From NCBI GenBank assembly GCA_025201765.1, contig MU623596.1, positions 1-30,085 of the forward strand: a stretch of DNA of 30,085 nucleotides, read 5' to 3'. Shown one piece after another: positions 10,883 to 19,487 of the stretch; position 1 is the first letter of the stretch; each line of letters opens with the position of its first letter. This DNA comes from Daldinia sp. FL1419 (taxonomy: Eukaryota > Ascomycota > Sordariomycetes > Xylariales > Hypoxylaceae). The notes under the pieces were generated by a model. The model was given only the letters and a program-made list of their open reading frames with translations, did no database searches and had not been told where the DNA came from. The translations under genes were made by a program, and so were the position numbers.

Positions 10883-13020
10883 CGCTATGACCTCAGGGAA
10901 TTATATATATTGAGGTTATAGATTTTGTTAAAACGTAATGCTTCACCTCATAATGAAAGGGGAGGAATAAAAGTTGAACTGAAATCGGCAATCTATCATA
11001 ATACGTCATGCATCAAAACAGGAGCCATGCACAATACCATGTCATGCACGTAAGCAAGAAGCCCGTTAAAACGTTAGCAGGGGTTATTGAAATCTAGATT
11101 TACTATCTAATGTGCTAACTCGTTAACTCCGATAATAATAACACATTATTATTAATATTCAAAGAAGAAGAAGGCATATTTTTGAAGGGGGGGAAATAAC
11201 CAAATCGATTTGGTTTGAAATCTTTGGGAGGGTTGAAATTATGAGAGAAAAAAATCCAAGAGGGATGTATCAATTATGAACAACAAATTGAAATAGATAC
11301 ACCCAAACGCGAACAGCAACAGGGTAGTAGTAAGAACTTTAATCACATTCCTTTTGGAGGGGACTCCCCGTAAGGCGTGGTGGATTTTACTCCACAAATA
11401 CCGATGGGCAAGCACGAAATTTAGCGTCTCTAAAGCCGATGACCTAGCGGGTCTAGCAGGTCTGAATAGCAGGCCTAGCCACTAAAAATCAAGTTTGGGG
11501 GAACCTTTTCTTAAGGGTCGCATAACAGGTCGCATGTGTTGAACCTCGGCCGACATTTTCTGTCTTGGACTTTTTTTTACTGACTTTTTTCTCAAAAAAC
11601 AACATAGCCACCAACATCGACCAACGTGCATAAACATCCTTACTCGATTCACGTGTAAATTTACTCGTTTCGTTTTTCTGTAGGTCTTTTATTTTTGTTA
11701 TTTCGCCGGTTAAGTCGAGGTGATAAATCGAGGTGAATGATCAAGCTCAACGTTGCGGTTCTCACGTCTGTCGAGATGTAGACCGTTGTATTCGGCGCAT
11801 CTACCACCTATACACGAGCAAACAAGGTCGCGATGTTATCCAATCATGTTCTCCAGGGCGGTAATTATACAAGGTCGTCACACTATGCTTGCTCTGCTTC
11901 TTGTGTGATCTCATCCTGAGGTTCACGGTTACCACAAGATGGCCCTCGAATCTCATCTAATCTCATCTTCATAATATCTTTTACGTTCCACGCGATGGGA
12001 TACCATATTAGATCGCGGACTAGGCTAATTATATGGGCCATCCAGCCGTTTGATTTCAAAAAGCGAAGTAGCACGGTTCACTCTTGAATACTTCTGATAT
12101 GGTGTCCTACGATCCAAAAAATAAAAATAAAAATAAAAAAAGGGTTAGAAAAAAAAGTCGAAAAACATGGGCCAACTCACGGCCATAGATGCGTTGATAT
12201 TAGCCGCGCTGGTTTGGAGATTTCGCCTATGATTGGTCCTAGTTAACATGGACTGTCTAGTCGAACCGTATCGTCGGGTCAGCTTTCGCCCCAATCAAAC
12301 CTCGATTGGGCATCTCGCAGACTCATTTTCCTTGTGAGAAAGCATTTCGAGGGGCCTCTCTCCCCCTAGCCTTGCTTCGCAGCCACGTCCACTTGGAGAT
12401 CGACCCAAAGTTCTGCTATGTCCGAAAGACTACCCTGGTCCATGAGGAATGAGAAGCCGATGTTGCTCGGCCCGCGTAAAACTACCTGAGCACCATCTAT
12501 ACCGATGCCTCTTGTTCTCCACCGTACATGCTAGTCCTAAGCAAAGGAGACACATAGACGCCGTATTACAATTAAGGATTGGCTGATCGAGCCTGTGGTG
12601 TTCCCTACTATAGACAGGCATCATCGCATACCAGCATCTTGTACGCCCTTCTTGTGTCAATATTCTCTCCTAATCCAAAGGACAAGCGGCCACTACGATT
12701 AAGATGGGACGGAGGTACACTTCGCAGGGATCGCCTTAAATGCTATATCGGCTCACCTTGCGGAAACGTATTTCGGGCCGGTGCATAGGTAGGCTAGGTA
12801 GGTACCTAGTAAGGATTCACCCAACTGCTTGCGCTGCTTAGGCATCATTGTGATTTCGTCTCTAGACACTCAGGATTCTTGTTTAGACTTGTGATTCCAT
12901 AACCACCTTATTATATTTGTAGAAAGCCTGGCCGACTTATAAACTAGTTCCCCCCTCCTAGAACTCTTGTTGTCTTCCGAATCGTACCCAGTTAGCCGGA
13001 GCCGACAAGAAATATGCAAT
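10883..13020. other. Intergenic region between divergent lipase and RTA1-like genes
   Basis: About 2.1 kb of ordinary composition. I see no ORF with a convincing start, family motif or splice sites; short open stretches (11883-12074 minus, 12430-12660 minus, 12579-12788 plus) begin at non-ATG codons and look random. It must hold both promoters. Visible pieces are an AAAATAAAAATAAA tract (12118-12140), inverted CCAAT-type words (GATTGG near 12231, CCAATC near 12291), and a TAGGTAGGTACCTAG tract at 12786-12810, about 210 bases before the RTA1-like start codon. Confidence 0.55.
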
Positions 13021-14147
13021 ATGGCTAGTTCTACGGAATACATCTCGAGCCGCTACTCGCGAGTCTTTCTCACATACGAGCCCTCCCCTGCTAGAAGTGG
13101 CGTCTTCCTAGCCTTGTTCATTATTTTGATCCCCATCGTCTTGGCTCTGGGAGTCAAGTATAGGAGCACGATCTTCTCTACGACGATAGCAACCGGACTC
13201 GCCTTGGAGGTAGTAGGCTACATCGGTCGACTTCTATTGCACAATGCTCCGAACGATAGGAGTGGTTTCATTCTGTTCTTGGTTGGGACTATCGTGGGCC
13301 CGACCTTTGTCTGTGGCGGTATGCTTCTCGTAGTGCCGCAGATCGTCACCATCTACGGCGAAGAATACCGTTCGTGGAGACAAGCTTGGTTTTCGTATAT
13401 GCTTTACATACTTACAGCCGTATCGCTTATACTCGAGTTGGGTGGGGGGCTTGTCGCGACGCTTCGCGATGACCAAGGCGATGTATGTTGGCAGATCCGC
13501 GTCGAAGGTGACTTGAAATTCTAACTCCCGTCTAGATTGATACAGGCGCCCACGTTCTCGTCGCCGGACTAATTATTCAACTTATTACGTTGATTTCGTT
13601 TATTGGCCATGCTATGCTGTTCGCCATCGCCGTGCAAACAAGAGATCATATGCTGGATATCAAGTTTGCCGCCGTATACAATAGCAGATCATTCAAAGCG
13701 TTCGTGTTCGGTAAGAAAAAGGCACCGATAAAGCTTCGAATTTATGATAAACTAACTTCCCATCGCATAGCATTCACATTTGCAACTCTCCTACTCGTCC
13801 TCCGAACAGCCTACCGGATCGTTGTTGTTGCCGAGGGATTTAGCAGCTCAGTCGCGCAGTCGGAAATATTATTTCTAATACTCGATGGGTTGATGATATT
13901 CCTCGCTACGCTACTCTTAGTGGTATTTTTCCCGGGGCGAATTCTACGAAACTCGGAATTCCACGAGCTACCACACAGAGCCCCGCGGACACCCCTTCAG
14001 CCGATCAGGGTGGCCCCTTACGATCTACCGTCGACTCGAAATAGTCTGACTTACAACAGGGTAAGCGTCAAGCTTCCCACTCCCGGCCATTCTCCAAGGG
14101 AGTCGGTACCCCCTAGAAATATGGTGGATAGCGATGCCCTATGGTAA
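13021..14147 (+). CDS. RTA1-family seven-helix membrane protein (lipid-translocating exporter family), two introns
   Basis: Three exons (13021-13482, 13536-13710, 13771-14147) give 337 residues. Likely helices lie near 27-45, 51-72, 82-109, 122-146, 158-186, 208-226 and 246-270. Family signatures are visible: GYIGR (66-70), VGTIVGPTFVCGG with PQIVTIYG (88-113), TGAHVLVAGLIIQ (157-169), RTAYRIVVVAEGF (224-236) and VFFPGR (264-269). RTA1-family proteins include yeast Rsb1 (sphingoid long-chain base release), Rta1 and Pug1; substrate here is unknown. The C-terminal ~70 residues are hydrophilic, Pro/Ser/Arg-rich and probably cytosolic. I start at ATG 13021; upstream in-frame sequence opens only at TTG. 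The protein appears intact. Its neighbour is a divergent lipase, so a shared lipid theme is possible but unproven. Confidence 0.9.
13483..13535 (+). other. Intron 1 of the RTA1-like gene (53 bases)
   Basis: Donor GTATGT, branch CTAAC 14 bases before the acceptor CTAG. The join reads DDQGD/IDTGAHVLVAG, and the unspliced frame stops inside the intron. Confidence 0.9.
13711..13770 (+). other. Intron 2 of the RTA1-like gene (60 bases, stop-free)
   Basis: Donor GTAAGA, branch AACTAACTT, acceptor GCATAG. It is a multiple of three without a stop, so it is invisible to a simple ORF reading. Removing it joins FKAFVF to AFTFATLLL, restoring a continuous sixth helix, whereas retention would insert 20 mostly Lys/Arg-rich residues at the helix start. 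Confidence 0.8.
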
Positions 14148-16890
14148 AGAAGGAGGAATTTGACACGAACTACGCTCGAGGACTACGTATTACCGTGTCG
14201 TAATTATGCAGGAATTTGTCGTTGTTAGGGTTAGTGGGATATCAAAAGGTCACTTCGCGTTTCTACGGCTGCATATCAGGACGGTGGCGGAGGCTTTTTG
14301 ACAAATGCTTTTTTATCATTCTTATATACCCCTCATTTCGATACTCTAGGGAACCGGGTTGAAGGGACGGCAAGTCACTCATTTAAATTGGGTTATTATC
14401 TCACGATAGGCGCGGGTTTTGGGCGTTGAGGCTATCTCTAGGTACTTAGCGAAGCGTATGATTAATATGTTTAGGATGGGCTTGCGTTGTCATTTTAGTT
14501 GCGTTCTTTAACTACCCTATGTTATGAGCTTAGTTTAAAATAATCTGTTGTCTTGTAGGATCAAATTGAATACTCTTTTCTAGGTACGCTACGGAAATAT
14601 CGACGTCGTTCTTTAACCAGAGCCTACCTATGCAGCATGTTTACAATCTGTATCTTCGGGGCTTCTACCCGGCCACAACGTATATACAATAAGCACTATT
14701 AAAGGGAATTCCGAATGCGAATGCGAACGCTAGAGTTACACGTATCTCACCCTCCCTGGGCTATATTATAAGGCAGCCTCGGTCGAAACCCACGCGGAAA
14801 CGACCGACCTAGCTACCGTATATCTATCTGCAACGAGTTCTTCAACCCCGGCGCGAAAAAGCAACACATACGTAGAGCAACAGCGTGTCCTGAATAACGC
14901 CCTTGAAGCCACACAATCATCTCGTTTGTCCCCGCGCAGAAAATCTCCTTTGTGGCCAGCTCTCGGTCCCGGGCCACGCTGTCGGTGCCAGGCACAGGCA
15001 ACTAACTACCTGCCGGCTCTGGGTTCGAGGGGGCGTGCGTTCCTTGCGTGGCCTAGGGGTTAAGGGGTGGGTTTGATTGGTCTCCCTTTGTGTGCTGGTT
15101 ATGTAGGTAGGCGGGTATCTATGGGCGCTTGTTGGGATGGAGGTGGAGAGAGGTGAGGCCTAAGGTGATTTCGGCTTGAGTCATTGTTAAAATTCCTTTT
15201 TTTTTCTTTTTTCTTCTTCTGGAAATCAGCTCGAGATCAAAGGGCTAGACTGGTTAGGTACCTACCTACCTGACCTGGGTAGTCCTAGTACTCGGCGGTA
15301 TGGGCACCCGGGTTACTGGGCGGTGGATTGGGATCCTATCGATGTGGTGGAGACCCAGGCCGAATAGGGGCTACGCTCCGAATAGGAACGATGATTTGAA
15401 AGTCTTGGGTAGGACGAGCGGGACATTCTAACTAGCAGGCATATATTTACATCAATGAAGAATAGGCGCTGGCACTGTGAACAGACTACTGGTCTAAGGG
15501 GCACAAGGGGCCGTATCCCTTGCGTGGAAGCGTGCGCTAATTTTCTTCAATGAGGGACGCTATGTGCTATGTGTCTTTAATACCGCTGACGGGGGTGGTG
15601 TGCTGGAGATGACCTGTATGGGGGGTATTTAGGTATCAATAGACGGCGCTTGCGATATGAGTAGGATACATCTATTCCTGTTGACTTATTTTGGGTGTTC
15701 TGTTTAGGCGGGTGTCCCGTCCTCTTTCTCAACCCCGACTTGATAAACGGGCTTATGAGCACTCGAGAAACTCGTATATTGAACGGGTTCCCTGAACCCG
15801 ACCGCTCCAAGCCTTCTCTACTTTAAATAGATACCGCTTCGAAACGATCACTCCCTTTCTGACTAGTGAGCCGACATCACGTTGACTATCTCTTTAAGAA
15901 GTACCTATCTCATGAATGTATCGCTTGAAGAACTTAACAACTTAATACAACGGGATAATACCTCAAATATATATTACCTTTAAAAGAGAAGTAAAAAAAG
16001 AAAACCACATCGTACGTTGATGGCTATTCTTGAGGGTTTTATCGCTGCTTCATCCTAACGAGTCATATATATCATAAACCCCTTGACCCCTTGAAGTACT
16101 CGATATGGCTGATTTCCAAGTGCTCTAATATCATTAATGCCACATGTTTGAGCAAGCCTCGACGAAGAAAAATGAACATGTATAGGGGATAGTACGACCA
16201 TTAATTACTCCGATTATCATGAACTGGCCGATCTTGGGAACTTAGATTTAGTGAATGTTCATGTATAAGAAGTAGATATTATCTCTACAAGATGGGTACA
16301 GCTATAGGGCTTTTTACTGCTTAATGCCCACGTCACGATTATTAGGATAAGATGTAGACAGACAAATATTGCTGTATACGCTTTGCAGCTCTTTTTAAAT
16401 ATGCTATTCCCTAACCTTGTCTCTGCCAAATCTACTTAAACCTCCTTTAAATAGCAATCCTTTGTCCCATACACTCCGTACTCCCGAAAGCTTTAATAAT
16501 GTTTCAACATCTTGCCTTTATCCATTATCAGCTTGATTGTCATCCTACGAAACCTTAGATCTTAGTGGTTGGATACTATAATGACTTGTTCTATGATCAA
16601 TGGTGAAGTTTTTCATGTGCAGAATGATATATTGTTTAAAAATGCTTCTCGGTTTTACGAATACCTTTATTGTCGAAGAGACAATAGCTGTATAGAACGT
16701 CTACATAATGGGTCTTCTGAACTCTGGAAAACTTCCCTTCGCTTTCATCATCCTACACAGAACTCAACTTTTCAGCCCGTAGCTTAGCGACTTGACGTCT
16801 AATCTCAATAACAGTTCATATCTAGCTTCGAGCTACTTACTTAGTTGACAACTCAAACTACAACGAATTTTAACTTTATATATTGGCAAA
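14148..16890. other. Intergenic region between RTA1-like and coiled-coil genes
   Basis: About 2.7 kb of ordinary composition. I find no supported gene. Minus-strand open stretches at 14813-15001, 15313-15504 and 15577-15810 lack ATG starts and recognisable domains. Noticeable pieces are TAGGTAGG at 15104-15110, GGTTAGGTACCTACC at 15252-15270, a pyrimidine run at 15196-15220, and a perfect 7-base inverted repeat with 3-base loop at 15784-15800 (CGGGTTC CCT GAACCCG). No tRNA with a recognisable B box was seen. Confidence 0.5.
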
Positions 16891-18543
16891 ATGTCTTCTT
16901 CAGCCGGGCCTTCGAGCCTTTCGCGCAATTCAAGCTCCACGAGCATCCATGCGGAACCCCCAAACACCATGCTGGGGTTCTCTATGCCAGAACCTGACTT
17001 CGATCCCACAAACAACCATGCCATGGCTTCTTACTACAAGAATAAGGAGGAGAAAGGTGTGCTCGCCGATGAGGACTCTATCGATGTTCAAATCGAACAA
17101 GAGGCCGAGAGAAGAGTGAAAGAGTGGGAGCGACTGCAAGGCCGAGTAGCGACCGAAGAAGAGCGGGAATGGATGATGGACACGGTCCGAAGGAGTCTCG
17201 GCAACGCATGGCTAGAAGGTGCCAAAGCGCAACTAGTCGGAAAGACCGAAGTCCCGATCGCCTGGTTCAACCATATCGTCGCAGAAAACGAACAGGTTGT
17301 TCAGTATGTTGCTGGGAGGTCTATAGAAGTATCGCTACGGAGACAGGAAGCTAACGAGACCATAAACGAATTAACTGAAGAAAACGAGAGGCTCAAGGAA
17401 GCTCTGGCAGCTGGTCAGGACGATCCCCAACTTAAGTTCCAGATCGCTAAGCTAAAGGAGGAAAACGCGGCACTCCGCGAAAAAGGACCACAGGAAGAGG
17501 GCGAAATGACTTTGCTGCGAGATCAGTTGACAGAAGCTCGGAAGCGTGAAGAGAAACTCCAGGAGAAACTTAATAAACAAGAGTCCGACCTTCGACTTCA
17601 ATATAGACGTAGCCAGAAGCTGGAAGAAAAGGTCGAAGCTCTTGAAGATTCGATTAGGCAGGGTCGAGTGCGCGAAGATGTTCTCAAGAGGGACAATAGC
17701 GATCTCGAAGCGCAAATCACTAAACTAAGGCGAGAGGTCGAAGACCTTAGGGCGGACACAGATAAGGAGTATGAGCCTGTTCAGAGTATTACTACCAAAA
17801 CCGGATCTACCGATGAGCCAGTTGAAATGGGACCGTCAGAAATAAATACTCAGGATTTTGATATGATTAGACTACTTCGAGAGCTCAAGGAGGCGAAGAC
17901 AACCCATGCAGACCTCAGTGCCGAGAGTAACGAACTCATAACCTGGTGGATGGGCAGGGTTGCAGACAACGATAAGCATAACCTCCTAGAGTTTTACGCG
18001 GCCGTGGTTGAAACGAGACAGGCAATGGTTGATTTAGGAAATCGAATCGTTGCATTACGTAGCGGTCTTGACGATAACACACGTGTCGCCAAAAGTGCTT
18101 TGACCGCAGAAGAAGCCATGTCGGATCTTGAAAATATGTTTAAGGAGCAAGAAAAAGGACCGCTTAACGTCCAAATGACAAACATGAAGCTCTTGGCTGA
18201 GGTTCATCAGCTAGAAATAGAGCTTGAAACGGAAACTGTTAAGAACGACACGCTAAATATGAAGCTCGAGATGGCCAAGCCTGACGAACAGATCGATATG
18301 GAAGTGCGGATGCAATATGGAATCCACGAAGAGACCGAACTCAGGAAACGAGTCGACGCCGAAACGCAGTCATTCCGCATGCACCGCCGCGAGTTAGTAG
18401 ATAGAATTGTTTCATGTAGAAACAGTCTATATCAGATTGCGATAAGTTGCTCCGACCTAACGGCTCAACAGGCCACCATAGATCTGGCCGATACGCTGGC
18501 CATACTCAATTTGCCGAGACCAAAGCTTCAGGCAGCGCGCTAG
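16891..18543 (+). CDS. Coiled-coil protein of unknown function, 550 residues, intronless
   Basis: One uninterrupted frame from ATG 16891 (context GGCAAAATGTC) to TAG. I do not recognise a family. The N-terminus (1-19) is Ser-rich with no signal peptide or membrane helix. Residues 60-115 are charged and contain EREWMMDTVRRSLGNAWLEG. Residues ~143-294 show long Glu/Lys/Leu heptad patterns typical of a coiled coil, followed by a Thr/Ser-rich break (295-320), a short helical segment with a WW pair (ITWWMGR, 350-356), and further predicted helices at ~320-345, 405-465 and 480-540. This suggests a soluble, self-associating scaffold or cytoskeletal-type protein. It is intact, shows ordinary composition and no RIP. 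It could be lineage-specific; the sequence alone cannot show that. Confidence 0.85.
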   Translation: MSSSAGPSSLSRNSSSTSIHAEPPNTMLGFSMPEPDFDPTNNHAMASYYKNKEEKGVLADEDSIDVQIEQEAERRVKEWERLQGRVATEEEREWMMDTVRRSLGNAWLEGAKAQLVGKTEVPIAWFNHIVAENEQVVQYVAGRSIEVSLRRQEANETINELTEENERLKEALAAGQDDPQLKFQIAKLKEENAALREKGPQEEGEMTLLRDQLTEARKREEKLQEKLNKQESDLRLQYRRSQKLEEKVEALEDSIRQGRVREDVLKRDNSDLEAQITKLRREVEDLRADTDKEYEPVQSITTKTGSTDEPVEMGPSEINTQDFDMIRLLRELKEAKTTHADLSAESNELITWWMGRVADNDKHNLLEFYAAVVETRQAMVDLGNRIVALRSGLDDNTRVAKSALTAEEAMSDLENMFKEQEKGPLNVQMTNMKLLAEVHQLEIELETETVKNDTLNMKLEMAKPDEQIDMEVRMQYGIHEETELRKRVDAETQSFRMHRRELVDRIVSCRNSLYQIAISCSDLTAQQATIDLADTLAILNLPRPKLQAAR

Positions 18544-18596
18544 GTATCCAGAAGCGTCATATTCGTCAAGCCGTCTCTACTGCATCTTCGACAACC

Positions 18597-18615
18597 AGGA
18601 CCGTGATGCGGTCCT
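18597..18615. repeat. Perfect inverted repeat 54 bases after the coiled-coil stop codon
   Basis: Arms of 7 bases (AGGACCG and CGGTCCT) with a 5-base loop TGATG. It lies in the probable 3' untranslated region of the coiled-coil gene. It could form an RNA hairpin; fungal genes do not use hairpin terminators, so no role can be assigned. Confidence 0.5.
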
Positions 18616-18994
18616 AATCCGGAGCACGAGATCATTACTACGGCATGGAGTAGTCAAGTAGTCCTAAGACTAGGGCCGGTGAAGGAGGAATAGCTAGGCG
18701 TTTAGGCATAGGGATCTTCATAGATCTTCGTCAATGGTTTTCATGTATTTGGGTAGTTTAAGCTTGTTTAGTAAGGTTTATCTGTGCAATACGTTAATAG
18801 GAATTTGTATTTAAGACTTATAATTTCGTGCTTACGTATCTCGTACTTGAAGCAAAAAAGTAGAAACTAAACGCCATCGTGAGGCGCGTTTCTCCGCCAT
18901 CTATACATGATCTTGATGTTCTACTTCGGGCCGTCCCCGGTTACTACGCGTTAGTTAACTCGGACGCTCTCGTAGCTCTCGTATTGGTATGGCG

Positions 18995-19487
18995 CTAATC
19001 TTGTCGGAGTTTTCTGGAGTCCTGCACGATCGACTTGCAGCGAGCGTAGCAGCAATGATGATGCGGGGGAAAGCTCACAAACAAAATACCTACGATGTAA
19101 CTCAACCCCGATCCGAAAGAAAGCCTTGAGTCAAAGAGGTCCTTGACAAACAGGGTTCCCGGACCTAACCCATGACAAAGGGCATCAATATAGCTGCGAA
19201 GCTGCATTGTCACCCCTCGAATTTCCTTGTAGTTCAGTTCGCTCAACGAGTTCTTACCCTCAATGTAACCTGCATATCGGGGGTAGGTGGCCGGTCAACC
19301 TTGAATTAGCTATACCTAATGCACCGAGAGAAAGCCTAATGCTTTCGATAGCGGAACATCTCTCCGTAGTTGGAGGGCCGGAATGCGATAGTGTCACAAC
19401 AGCGCTGTCATACCGTGCACCCGGGGTTGCATTATGGAAACCGGGTGCGGATGTGGCTTTGTTGAATAGGAGCGCCTGAAACCTCAT
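18995..19487 (-). CDS. Tentative two-exon hypothetical protein (148 residues)
   Basis: Two minus-strand open stretches can be joined by a 46-base intron (19315-19270, donor GTATAG, acceptor TGCAG, weak branch site). This gives exons 19487-19316 and 19269-18995 with the frame kept. The start is ATG 19487. The joined protein contains SIRLSLGALGYIEGKNSLSE and NYKEIRGVTMQLRSYIDALC, which look like real coding sequence by amino acid mix, but no family comes to mind. The C-terminal ~40 residues, after LSYIVG, look less protein-like and a GTAGGT donor there may mark a further intron. It may be a small real gene, a relic of a larger one, or chance. Confidence 0.3.

Noticed and set aside
11883..12074. 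63-codon minus-strand open frame
   Set aside because: It starts at GTG with a stop two codons upstream, and has no recognised motif or splice signals nearby.
12430..12788. Overlapping open frames on both strands upstream of the RTA1-like gene
   Set aside because: They overlap each other, have no ATG start in good context, and are rich in Cys, Arg and His as random sequence is.
14813..15810. Three minus-strand open frames (14813-15001, 15313-15504, 15577-15810)
   Set aside because: All begin at non-ATG codons, do not join by plausible introns, and match no family I know.
16569..16787. Short plus-strand open frame upstream of the coiled-coil gene (ATG at 16581, 68 residues)
   Set aside because: It has an ATG but no recognisable domain and lies in the likely promoter or 5' untranslated region. 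It could be an upstream ORF, but nothing in the sequence supports that beyond its presence.
16877..16884. TATATATT as a TATA box for the coiled-coil gene
   Set aside because: It is only 7-14 bases before the start codon, too close to leave room for a transcription start and leader.
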